A stretch of DNA of 57,361 bases from Candidatus Krumholzibacteriia bacterium (GTDB lineage Bacteria > Krumholzibacteriota > Krumholzibacteriia > G020349025): the NCBI GenBank assembly GCA_035649275.1, contig DASRJW010000088.1, positions 1 through 57,361 on the forward strand, given 5' to 3'. This document shows, one piece after another, positions 27,840 to 38,970 of this stretch. Under the pieces are notes generated by a model that was not told the DNA's origin, searched no databases, and was given only the letters and a program-made list of their open reading frames with translations. Both the position numbers and the translations under genes were made by a program. The stretch's first letter is position 1. Each line of letters starts with the position of its first letter.

Positions 27840-30509
27840 CTACTCGATGCGCACTGTGGCGCGTGGGTGCGGCTCGGGAAGCAGCAGGGAACCAATTTCC
27901 ACCATCTCGATCTCGAAGCGCCCCGCGGCGGCGAATGTGTGACCCGGTGCTTCGTCCAGGACGAGCTCATAGGTGCGCGTCTCGCCCGGTGCGAGCAGAA
28001 CACTGCCGCTCCCGCGCCCGTGGCCCGAAGGTGCCGCCGTCACCGACTTGCCGTTGTGGGTGATGCGTACCTGCACGTCGTTCCAGGTGACTACCTCGGG
28101 AACCTGGACGCCAGCCGCGCTCCGGTTCCGCACCGTGAGACGAAGGTGGCCGCGTTCGCCGACCAGCAACCTCTGCCGGTCGATGGTTATCTGTACTTCG
28201 AGCGTTCCGGGAGCGAGACGGCGCTCGACCGTGTCGACCCGGGAGCTCTCCTCGCTCTTCTCGAGCGCCGACGCCAACGTACCGATGCCAGGTGCCGAAG
28301 TGGGCGCAGGAGCCGCCACAGTGGGCGGTAGATTCGGCTGGATACGTGTAGTCACTATGCCCGACCGCCCGCCGCGCACGTGCAGCTCGCCACTCTGGAC
28401 CACGGTGCCTGTGTTCAGTGCCGCACCGGTCATGCCCGAAATCCCCTGCGTCTGCACACCGAAGACGCCCTCGTGGCTCACACCCTCCGGCATGTCCACG
28501 GGCTGCGGGACGAGCATGGGCTCGCCGTCTTTGGAAACGACCTGGTTGTCTGCGGCGACGAAGGAGGTGTAGCGGCTCACCAGGTGGAAGGCGAGCGCCG
28601 TCTCGGTCAGCTCGCGGACGTAGGGCTCCTGCTCCCCTCGCACCATGAGGCGCGTCAGGGCCTCGATGCGCCGCCGGGCCCAGAGCGTGCCGAGGGCGCC
28701 GTTTTGGCTCTCTTTGGCGGGAAGGACCACGGCCAGTCGGCGTTCGAAATGGCGCCGCCCGATTTTGCCGCGGAGGAGGATCTCGCCCCTGCCGGCAGCG
28801 CGGTAGCGTCCTGAAACCACGAGCGTCTGCCCGGCGAAGAGGTCGGGCAGCCGTTCGGGGACCATGCCTTCGACCTGCAGATCGCCCCAGTCGAGACTGA
28901 GGTCGGTGAGATGGGGGCGGGCAATGCGCGCATAGAAGCGCTCCACCAGCGGCCGCGTGTCACCGTCGAGGGCGATGTAGTCCACCGCGCCCCGGCCCTC
29001 CAGGGCGAGCTCGTCCAGGAGGTAGTGATTCACGCTCGAACCGATGCCGAAGGAGAACAGACGGGCCTCACCGAGTTCCTGGCGCACGGCGGCGAGGATT
29101 TCCGTCTCGTTGCCGATGTAGCCGTCGGTGAGCAGGCAGACGACGCGCAGTCGCGCCGGATCGGGCGGAATGCGAAGCGCCGCCAGGATGCCTGCCAGCA
29201 TGTGTGTGCCGCCTTCGCCCTCGAGCTGCTCGACATAGACGAGCCCCCGCTGCACCTGCTCGGGTGTGTTCGCCACCGGTCCGGCGGCGAAGGACGAGGC
29301 TGCTTCCGAGAAGCGGATGATCTGGAAGGTGTCGTCGGGTCCCAGGTGCTGCATGGCCCAGCGCATGGCGGCCTTGGAGCGGGCGAGCGGCTCGCCGCGC
29401 ATGGAGCCGGAGGTGTCGAGAAGGAAGATCATTTCCTTCGGGCGCGCCTCGCGGGCGCTCACCTCGAGCTCGGGCACGAGGTGCAGGGCGAAGTAGCCCG
29501 GCTCCCCGTCGCCGTCGCGGTGGGCGAGGAAACCGAACTCCGGGACCGTGCCGGCGACGCGGTAGCGCAGAACGAAATCCTTGTTGGGGAGCGTGTCGGT
29601 CGGGCGGAGCACGATCCGCCCCCGGTTCCGCCCCTGCCTCTCGATGTCCACGGCGTGGCTCGGCACTTCGATCGCCGCGAGCGGCACGCCGGCATCGAGA
29701 TCGACGCGGATGTCGATGTCGTGGCCGCTGCGCTGGCCAGGCGGGACGACAGGAGGCGTGATGCGCGATGCATCGGGGACGCGGTCCGTGTCCGGTGCCC
29801 AGCCGCTGCCGGTCTGTCGGTGACCACCAGGTAGCGAGATGTCCGCGGTTCCGGACTCTCCCGTGTCGCCGGGTCCGCCGGGGCCGTGATTCCCCGCACC
29901 GCCGGCGGAGGCAGGCTCCACGCGAGGAGCTCCGAGGGGGACGCCGGGGATGAATCGCGGCCCAACGACGGTGGGGAAGACCATCTCGTAGGCGTCGTTT
30001 TCGTAGGGCAGCGTCTCGACGTAACGGATGCGAACGCGGATCTCGTGCCCCGGTAGGATGTGCGCCACCTGCTGGGTGAAGATGTTGGGGCGCTCCTGAT
30101 CGAGGAGGGCGGCGACGCGGCCCTCGCGCCGCGCCTGCTCGTAGATCTGCCGGGCCTCGTCGCGCTTGCGGATCTCGCCGCGCACCACCCGGTCGCCGAT
30201 GCGGATCTCCATCTCGTCCACCGCGGCGCGGTTCGGGAGCGGGAACACGTACACCGCCTCGATGGGACGGTCGTAGGGATTCTGGAAGATCTGCTCGACG
30301 AGCACGCGGGCGATGCTGCCGGAGATCTCGACTCGCACATCGGTGTGCCGCAGCGGGAAGACCGGCGCTTCCGCATCGGTGCGGATCTTCTGCTCTCCTT
30401 CGGGGGCTTGTTGTGGCTGCCCTGGGCGCTCTTGGGGCGCCGGGGGCTGCGCCCAACTCGCCGCAGGCAAGAGGGCGAGGGCGGCCATAAGGCGAGAAAG
30501 TCGGGGCAT
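27840..30509 (-). CDS. Secreted VIT and von Willebrand A domain protein
   Basis: 889 residues. The start is chosen at the ATG at 30509, where an ideal signal peptide begins (hydrophobic about 5-19, cleavage at SWAQ). A VIT domain follows (about 45-175: VRVEISGSIARVLVEQIFQN, then FPLP). After a Gly-rich insert comes a vWA domain (about 375-550) with an intact MIDAS start, DTSGS. The C-terminal part includes a segment rich in Gly, Thr and Pro and a final Ig-like domain. Inter-alpha-trypsin-inhibitor-like bacterial proteins of this type bind metal and protein partners at the cell surface. Upstream lies a long gene-free stretch with a tandem-repeat array. Confidence 0.87.
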   Translation of the reverse strand: MPRLSRLMAALALLPAASWAQPPAPQERPGQPQQAPEGEQKIRTDAEAPVFPLRHTDVRVEISGSIARVLVEQIFQNPYDRPIEAVYVFPLPNRAAVDEMEIRIGDRVVRGEIRKRDEARQIYEQARREGRVAALLDQERPNIFTQQVAHILPGHEIRVRIRYVETLPYENDAYEMVFPTVVGPRFIPGVPLGAPRVEPASAGGAGNHGPGGPGDTGESGTADISLPGGHRQTGSGWAPDTDRVPDASRITPPVVPPGQRSGHDIDIRVDLDAGVPLAAIEVPSHAVDIERQGRNRGRIVLRPTDTLPNKDFVLRYRVAGTVPEFGFLAHRDGDGEPGYFALHLVPELEVSAREARPKEMIFLLDTSGSMRGEPLARSKAAMRWAMQHLGPDDTFQIIRFSEAASSFAAGPVANTPEQVQRGLVYVEQLEGEGGTHMLAGILAALRIPPDPARLRVVCLLTDGYIGNETEILAAVRQELGEARLFSFGIGSSVNHYLLDELALEGRGAVDYIALDGDTRPLVERFYARIARPHLTDLSLDWGDLQVEGMVPERLPDLFAGQTLVVSGRYRAAGRGEILLRGKIGRRHFERRLAVVLPAKESQNGALGTLWARRRIEALTRLMVRGEQEPYVRELTETALAFHLVSRYTSFVAADNQVVSKDGEPMLVPQPVDMPEGVSHEGVFGVQTQGISGMTGAALNTGTVVQSGELHVRGGRSGIVTTRIQPNLPPTVAAPAPTSAPGIGTLASALEKSEESSRVDTVERRLAPGTLEVQITIDRQRLLVGERGHLRLTVRNRSAAGVQVPEVVTWNDVQVRITHNGKSVTAAPSGHGRGSGSVLLAPGETRTYELVLDEAPGHTFAAAGRFEIEMVEIGSLLLPEPHPRATVRIE

Positions 30510-30850
30510 CCTGGACGAACGCAGGATCCGCGACGGGACGCTGGGTGGGGGCTCAGTCTTGGGCTGGTGCAGATGCGACGGCGCTGCGGCCGATCGCTTC
30601 GCCCCGCGCCCGAGGGTGGCGCACATGGGGCTCCTCCCGGTCATGAGGTGGACTTGTATCAGGCCAGGCCGCCGGGTGGACCCAGCCGGGCCTGTGGCCT
30701 GCGCGCCCCTACTACCGGGAAGCCCCCCGGTGCATTCCCGCGCGCCGCCTTCCCGGGTCGTGCCTGGAAGGGCCGGGTATGTCGCAAAGATGCACCCCGG
30801 GATGGTGAATGCAAGCCTGCTCGCGTCGGTCCTGCCCTGATCAGGGGTCC
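30510..30850. other. Gene-free region upstream of the VIT-vWA gene
   Basis: Very GC-rich and without a convincing coding frame; open frames here lack ribosome sites and have no recognisable domains. It should contain the promoter of the minus-strand gene at 30509, but no good -35/-10 pair is visible. I looked for a GEMM-type riboswitch because of GTCGCAAAG near 30781 and could not find the rest of the motif. Confidence 0.35.
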
Positions 30851-31148
30851 CGGTCCTCGGCCACCGAACCTGTCACCCCCTTGGAGAACGATGAGAGGTC
30901 CCAGTCGCTCGGCCACCGAACACGTCACCACTTTGGAGAACGATAAGAGGTCCCGATGGCTCGCTACCCAAACTGCCGACTCCTTGGAGAAAAGTGAGCG
31001 GTCCCGGTCGCTCGGCCAACGAAAGGTCAGCACTTTGGAGAACGATGAGAGGTCCCGATGGCTCGCTACGCAAACGGCCGACTCCTTGGAGAAAAGAGAG
31101 CGGTCTCGGTGGCTCGCCCACCAAACCTCGCACCTTGGTGAACGGTGA
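30851..31148. repeat. Array of six 51-bp tandem repeats in two alternating types
   Basis: A TTGGAG or TTGGTG core recurs at 30881, 30933, 30984, 31035, 31086 and 31135, a period of 51-52 (last step 49). Copies 1, 2 and 4 share CTTTGGAGAACGATGAGAGG-like cores (type A), and copies 3 and 5 share CTCCTTGGAGAAAAG (type B). Copies 2-3 and 4-5 therefore form a higher-order 102-bp repeat. Both strands stay open because 51 is divisible by three, but no ribosome site or domain supports a protein. It looks like a minisatellite. Confidence 0.8.
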
Positions 31149-31424
31149 GGGATTCCAGCCGCCAGGCGCCTCACGGGGTCACCCGGCTCACACCGGAAGT
31201 GGTTTTGATGCCAACGCAGCGCCTGAGTCGATGGTGACATGCCGATTCCTCTCGAAGGAAGAACCGTGCCGAGGAGCGAGTCGGTGGAAAACCTTGAGTT
31301 ATGAAGGTCGAAGCGTGCGGGACTGTCAATGCTGGTGACGGACACTGTAAACGAAGTTCACGATCGAACGGCGCATCGACCGTGCCGAACGAATGAGTGG
31401 AGCGAGAAGCCTAAGGATGGGTCT

Positions 31425-31646
31425 TCAGCGCAGCGGCTCCCCGGGTGGCCGCTTGCCCATTGTGCGCCGGGCCACGGCGACACCGAGGGCCAGACCCACT
31501 GCGATCCCGATGGGGAGCCAAACGCCCCACTTGCCGGTCGTCGCCCCACCGATGACCCCTGCTACCACACCGAACGCGATCCCCAGCGGGATCGAGACAG
31601 ATCCTCCCCTACCCGACACGCCTGGCTGCTGCGATTCATCTGGCAT
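31425..31646 (-). CDS. Small two-helix membrane protein
   Basis: 73 residues with two predicted membrane helices (about 20-38 and 43-61) joined by a short Thr/Gly/Lys turn, and a basic C-terminus (RRTMGKRPPG). Gly-rich helix faces (GIAFGVVAGVIGG) suggest close packing. The ATG at 31646 has GGAG 6 bases upstream; an ATG at 31658 is an alternative. The family was not recognised. AtpI/AtpZ-like proteins have similar size and topology, but there are no ATP synthase genes nearby. Confidence 0.55.
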   Translation of the reverse strand: MPDESQQPGVSGRGGSVSIPLGIAFGVVAGVIGGATTGKWGVWLPIGIAVGLALGVAVARRTMGKRPPGEPLR

Positions 31647-31728
31647 GGGGCGCTCCATTCATCAGAAGAGTGACGATCTCGCACCAAGGCCGCCGAACAC
31701 GTTTTGGGACGCGAGGGACGACGAATGG

Positions 31729-33426
31729 TCAGGGCGTGAACCGGTGGATGGCGAGGTATTCGAATCCACCCGCATCCGCATTCCGCACCAGCAGCAAGAG
31801 GTACGTCGTGCCCCGCGTGAGCGCGACCGGGGCCCGAAGTTCCCTCGCTCCCTCGGGCACGATGCCGTAGCGAACCGGTGGCACGATGGCATTCGTGCTA
31901 TCCGTGGTGATGACCCATTGATCGGCACCATCCTCCACGGCTTCCACAGAGAGCCAGGAGCCGGCTTCGGAGGGCGTCCAGGAAAAGGTGGGGCTCGTCC
32001 CCGGGCTGACCGTGACGGTCACGGGGGACCCCACCGTGAAGGTCGCCGCCCGTTCGGTCACCCCCATACTCAGTGTGTCCGCAGAACCGGATTGAACGAC
32101 ACGTGCCTGAACAAGCCAGCGCATGTGGGCGTTGGGGCGGATGCGCACCGGAACCTGCCAGCGGGGTTCCTGCGTGTGGACCATGATATCCAGCGTGTAG
32201 TCGTCATCGATGATCAATTGGTAATCGACCAGCGTGTAGCCCTCGGGCAGGCCGGTCAAAGGCTCCCAGCGGATCTCGGGACTAGGCTCGGCGCTGAGCG
32301 AGCCGTCGGGCGGGTTCAGCGGTTGCAGTGCCTTGGCGAGGTGCAAGTCGCCCACGTCGACAGGTGTGGAAGACGTCAGTGTGACGATGGGTCGATCCTC
32401 GTCTCGCGCCAAAGCCCTGTAGCCGTCGTTGGCCAGATAGGCGCTGATGACGACGTAGGTTCCGAACGGGATCGCGTCGATCTCGAAGGCCCCGGACGGA
32501 TCCGAGAGGGCGGTGTGATCAGGGAGAGGCGTTTCGATCCCGTCCCTTCCTGCCTTCCGCACCGTGGGCGAAAAGGTGTCCGGTGCGGCGACGGCAGCGA
32601 GAGACAGTCCGACGGGTACGCCCGGGACCGGCTGGCCCGCGAACATCACTCGGCCGCGCACGACACCGAGCCCGGTGCCCAGCGGGTCGGGATGGAGTCG
32701 GATCTCGACATTCAGGACCGAATCCAGCGGCGCTGGGATCATGGTGCCGAACTCCGGCAATCCGGGCACGTACGCTGGCCCTCGGCCGACCATCGTGTAC
32801 GGCTTGTAACCGGACTTCGTCACGCTGAACGGTGGAAAATAGAGGGCTCCCGTGCCTTCGCTTGGCTGAGTGATGAGCGTGAAGCGGCCGAGTTCGTCGG
32901 TGACACCCAACTCGGGTATCGTGGTGCCGAAGAACGGTACTTCGACGTCCACGCCTCCCAATGCCCAGCTCGTGACCCCGACGTGAGCGCCCGGGACAGG
33001 CTCCCCAGTATTCGCATCCAGAACCGTTCCGTTGATCCTCGCGCCCTCTCCGGTCCAGAGCCCGCTCGCCTGCAGTCGCAGGTCGTGCCGAACGACCTGC
33101 CCGGCGCGGACATGCAAGAGCGAACCGGTCCGTCCGAAGATGACCATGTTCTTGTGGTAGATGACAGGGACGTAGTCGCCGGGAGCCACCAGGTCGACCC
33201 GGTAACTCCCCGTCGCGTTGGTCGGCGTAGAGAGAGGGCCAGCGCGCAGCGTTGCCGGTTCCCAGAGCGACACGCGAGCGTCGGGCACCGGCGCCCCGCT
33301 CTCGATCTCCGTGAGCACTCCCTCGACCGAGCCTGTACTGATGCCAATCGGGCTATCCTCGTCGCCGCAGCCTGGCAGAGCGAGTATCAGTGCGAGACAG
33401 GCGACAAACATATAGCGTTTGCACAT
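31729..33426 (-). CDS. Lipoprotein with carboxypeptidase-regulatory-like (transthyretin-like) domains
   Basis: 565 residues. The lipobox LPGC gives Cys20. The next 350 residues contain three or so carboxypeptidase-D regulatory-type beta-sandwiches (VEGVLTEIESGAPVPDARV; INGTVLDANTGEPVPGAHV; VRGRVMFAGQPVPGVPVGL), folds common in surface and carbohydrate-related proteins. The C-terminal 220 residues contain a fibronectin-like segment (SPEIRWEPLTGLP). GGGAG lies 8 bases before the ATG. Codon use looks less GC-biased than its neighbours. It diverges from the metal-efflux cluster across 147 bases. It has no catalytic motif and its role is unknown. Confidence 0.75.
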   Translation of the reverse strand: MCKRYMFVACLALILALPGCGDEDSPIGISTGSVEGVLTEIESGAPVPDARVSLWEPATLRAGPLSTPTNATGSYRVDLVAPGDYVPVIYHKNMVIFGRTGSLLHVRAGQVVRHDLRLQASGLWTGEGARINGTVLDANTGEPVPGAHVGVTSWALGGVDVEVPFFGTTIPELGVTDELGRFTLITQPSEGTGALYFPPFSVTKSGYKPYTMVGRGPAYVPGLPEFGTMIPAPLDSVLNVEIRLHPDPLGTGLGVVRGRVMFAGQPVPGVPVGLSLAAVAAPDTFSPTVRKAGRDGIETPLPDHTALSDPSGAFEIDAIPFGTYVVISAYLANDGYRALARDEDRPIVTLTSSTPVDVGDLHLAKALQPLNPPDGSLSAEPSPEIRWEPLTGLPEGYTLVDYQLIIDDDYTLDIMVHTQEPRWQVPVRIRPNAHMRWLVQARVVQSGSADTLSMGVTERAATFTVGSPVTVTVSPGTSPTFSWTPSEAGSWLSVEAVEDGADQWVITTDSTNAIVPPVRYGIVPEGARELRAPVALTRGTTYLLLLVRNADAGGFEYLAIHRFTP

Positions 33427-33477
33427 TGTGAACGCTCCCGAAAAAAGGCCCTCCTTGTCGTACAGGCTTCAAGGAAT

Positions 33478-33487
33478 ACCTTAAGGT
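33478..33487. promoter_or_regulatory. ACCTTAAGGT palindrome in the divergent metal-cluster region
   Basis: A perfect 10-bp palindrome lies between the divergent genes at 33426 and 33574. Dyads of this kind are bound by MerR- and ArsR-type metal sensors, but no such regulator is encoded in the window and flanking bases are not symmetric. It is suggestive only. Confidence 0.25.
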
Positions 33488-33573
33488 CGAGCTGAACGAG
33501 GCGCAAGGGGGGGCGGTCATGCTATGCTTCGGTTCGAGCGCACCGGTTCGCGCGCCTCGCTAGGAGGCGAGGG

Positions 33574-33885
33574 ATGATGACGAAGGCACTGTTGATCGTT
33601 CTCGCCACCGTCTTCACCGGTCTGGTCACCGGCACTTTCGGCCTCGCAGGCACGGAAGATTGCGTCGCGACCTGCGCGGACGAAGAGGCAGCGTCCGGAA
33701 CCCCTTGTGCGCTCTGTCCGTGCTGCCACTCCTCCCAGGGCTTCTTGCAAGAGCAGGGGCTCGACCTGCCGGCGGATCTGTCGCGCGATCCGCTCCCCCC
33801 GAGCACGGTCGCATCCTTCGCCTCGATCCACCCGCGTGAGATCCTCCACGTCCCGAAACCATCCGGCCCCATGCATCTCGGTTGA
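33574..33885 (+). CDS. Cys-rich secreted protein at head of metal-efflux cluster
   Basis: 103 residues. A signal peptide (hydrophobic about 4-25, FGLAG) is followed by a short Cys cluster: CVATC near 30 and CALCPCCHSS near 45, six Cys and one His in about 23 residues. The rest is Pro-rich and ends in a GPMHLG tail. The Cys spacing suits soft-metal binding. AGGAGG lies 6 bases before the ATG at 33574; an ATG directly follows at 33577. It precedes the lipoprotein, adaptor and RND pump on the same strand by 191 bases. The family was not recognised. Confidence 0.65.
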   Translation: MMTKALLIVLATVFTGLVTGTFGLAGTEDCVATCADEEAASGTPCALCPCCHSSQGFLQEQGLDLPADLSRDPLPPSTVASFASIHPREILHVPKPSGPMHLG

Positions 33886-34076
33886 GCGATCCGAGTCTGG
33901 GTTGCGGACCCGCGCCTAGCTCTCGAAGTGGCCGGGAAGTCCTGCCCGCCTTGATCGGGTAGGCCCGGCAGACGCTGGCGCAGGCAAGCGCGCTGCGGCC
34001 CATCCGGCCTTCGAGGCCGTGCCGTGTCGCGCCGCCACCATTCGCGGGCATCCAGAGCTGACTCGAAAGGACGACC

Positions 34077-34454
34077 ATGTGGAGACACGCGCTCCTGGCC
34101 ACACTTCTATCCCTGGCGCTGCCGGGTTGTGGTGATCGCAGCTCGAGCACCAGCGGGGAAAGGCAAGCGGAGGCACCGAAGCCGGCGGAGAGCCCTGGCG
34201 AAGCGACCGCAAACACCGACTCTGGAGACGGGCGCTCTCACGCCGATTCCGGGGCCGTAGCCGGCTCCCACGCGGACTGGTGCGAGGAGCACCAGGTTCC
34301 GGAATCCCTGTGCACGCGGTGCAATCCGACCCTGGTCGCGGCGTTCAAGGCGACGGGAGACTGGTGCGCGGAGCACGGGTTGCCCGAGTCGCAGTGCCGC
34401 CAGTGCAATCCCGACTTGAGACTCGAGCGCCCGGCCAAGCGGACGGGGGGCTGA
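34077..34454 (+). CDS. Lipoprotein with duplicated Cys/His metal-binding modules
   Basis: 125 residues: a lipobox (LPGC, Cys18), then a Ser/Glu/Ala-rich linker. Two copies of a WCxEHxxPExxCxxCNPxL module follow at about 63-82 and 92-111, each with three Cys and one His. The same pair occurs in the N-terminus of the RND adaptor that starts 3 bases downstream of this stop. I infer a membrane-tethered periplasmic metal donor to the pump, filling the role CusF plays in copper efflux. GAAAGGA precedes the ATG. The metal is unknown; Cu, Zn, Ni or Co are all possible. Confidence 0.8.
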   Translation: MWRHALLATLLSLALPGCGDRSSSTSGERQAEAPKPAESPGEATANTDSGDGRSHADSGAVAGSHADWCEEHQVPESLCTRCNPTLVAAFKATGDWCAEHGLPESQCRQCNPDLRLERPAKRTGG

Positions 34455-34456
34455 GC

Positions 34457-35818
34457 ATGCGCTGGAGGGAGATTCTCGCCGCCGGCGCATTGTTGGCCGC
34501 CGTGGCCTGTGGCAAGGAAGAAGCGCCTCGGGAACAGGCAGGCGTGGGTGCGCCGCAGGCGAGCACCGTCGAGGCCGGTTTTTGCCGCGAGCACGGTGTT
34601 CTCGAAGCGGTGTGCACGAAGTGCAATCCGGCGCTCGTCCCGGTCTTCCAGGCCAAGGGGGATTGGTGCGCCGAGCACGGTTTCCCCGAGTCGTTCTGCC
34701 CGCTTTGCCATCCGGAGCGCGGCGGCAAGCCCGCCGCCGAGGTGTCCCTGGAAGAGGCGCCTGCCGACGGCACGAAGATCCGCTTCAAGACCAAGGAGAC
34801 CGCGCGCCTGGCCGGGATCGAGATCGCGACCGCGACAGAGGCCCCGACCCAGGACGGCGTAGCGGCGGTGGCGCGGCTCGTCTACGACGCGACGCGCGTG
34901 GCGCGGGTGAACGCCCGCGCTCCGGGCGTGATCCGCACCATCCACGTGGATGTGGGGAGCAAGGTGCGTCGCGGCGCGGCGCTGGCGGAGATCGAGAGCG
35001 CCGAGGTGGGCGCCGACCAGGCCAAGCTGCAGGCGGCGCGCGTCCGCGTCCAGGTCACGGAGGCGGCCTACCAGCGCGCCAAGGATCTCCTGGACAAGGG
35101 CATCGTCCCGGCCACGGAAGCGCAGCTCGCGCAGCAGGAGTGGGAGGCGGCCAAGGCCGAGGAAGCGGCGGCGGTCCGGGCGCTCCGCATCGTGGGGACG
35201 CCGGGCGGGGAATCGGCGTACACGCTCCTGGCGCCCCTCGGCGGCATCGTCACCCAACGCAGCGGCAGCATCGGCGCGCTGGTCGACTTGGAGGAAAGTC
35301 TCTTCGAGATCGTCGATCCATCCTGGATGTGGGCGGAGATCGACGTCCCCGAAGCGGTCCTGCCCTCGGTCCAGGTGGGCCAGCCGGTGCGCTTGGGTTT
35401 CGACGCTCTCGGCGCGCGCGAGTTCGCCGGAAAGATCGACTACGTCGCGCCCTCTGTGGATGCGAGGACCCGCACCACCGTGGCCCGCGTCCGCCTCGCC
35501 AATCCGGACGGACTGCTGCGGGCGAACATGTACGGGCGGGCGCGCATCGCCGTCGGTGATCTTCGCACCTCGGTCGTCGTGCCCCGCGCCGCGGTGCAAC
35601 GCGCCAAAGGTGTCCCCGTGGTCTTCGTGCGCCTCGCCGAAGACCTGTACGAGACGCGCCGCGTCCGTCTCGGCATGACCGGCGACGCGGGCATCGAGAT
35701 CGTCCAGGGCGTCCGGCCAGGGGAACCCGTCGTCACCGTAGGCAGCTTCCTCCTGAAGACGGAAACACTGAAGGGAAGCATCGGTGCCGGCTGCTGCGAG
35801 GTCGAGGTGAAGAAGTAA
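34457..35818 (+). CDS. RND efflux periplasmic adaptor (CusB/CzcB-like) with N-terminal metal module
   Basis: A 453-residue lipoprotein (lipobox VACG, Cys18). Residues about 42-92 carry two Cys/His modules (FCREHGVLEAVCTKCNP; DWCAEHGFPESFCPLCHP) homologous to those of the preceding lipoprotein. The membrane-fusion domains follow: a first barrel half, a biotinyl-lipoyl half (GVIRTIHVDVGSKVRRG), a helical hairpin (about 190-250), the second lipoyl half, the beta-barrel (RLANPDGLLRANMYG) and the membrane-proximal end, which finishes with a CC pair (GAGCCEVEVKK). It bridges the pump to an outer-membrane channel; none is encoded here. It is tightly linked to the gene before and to the pump 4 bases after. 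Confidence 0.92.
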   Translation: MRWREILAAGALLAAVACGKEEAPREQAGVGAPQASTVEAGFCREHGVLEAVCTKCNPALVPVFQAKGDWCAEHGFPESFCPLCHPERGGKPAAEVSLEEAPADGTKIRFKTKETARLAGIEIATATEAPTQDGVAAVARLVYDATRVARVNARAPGVIRTIHVDVGSKVRRGAALAEIESAEVGADQAKLQAARVRVQVTEAAYQRAKDLLDKGIVPATEAQLAQQEWEAAKAEEAAAVRALRIVGTPGGESAYTLLAPLGGIVTQRSGSIGALVDLEESLFEIVDPSWMWAEIDVPEAVLPSVQVGQPVRLGFDALGAREFAGKIDYVAPSVDARTRTTVARVRLANPDGLLRANMYGRARIAVGDLRTSVVVPRAAVQRAKGVPVVFVRLAEDLYETRRVRLGMTGDAGIEIVQGVRPGEPVVTVGSFLLKTETLKGSIGAGCCEVEVKK

Positions 35819-35822
35819 AACG

Positions 35823-38945
<3,123 letters not shown>

Positions 38946-38970
38946 GGTCGTGACACCAGAGGCCATGCGC

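Noticed and set aside
30720-30830. Cyclic-di-GMP (GEMM) riboswitch
   Set aside because: Only GTCGCAAAG recalls the motif; the partner helix and the tetraloop-receptor element are missing.
30851-31148. CRISPR array
   Set aside because: The period is regular, but the presumed spacers are not unique: they alternate between two related types, and the presumed repeat also drifts. No cas genes are nearby.
30659-31345. Minus-strand protein with 17-residue repeats across the repeat array
   Set aside because: A 51-bp period keeps all frames open on both strands. There is no ribosome site, signal peptide or known domain, and the 52-bp first step shifts the repeat frame.
33470-33530. MerR-type promoter with long spacer for the metal cluster
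   Set aside because: The ACCTTAAGGT palindrome is present, but no -35/-10 pair with a 19-20 base spacer flanks it.
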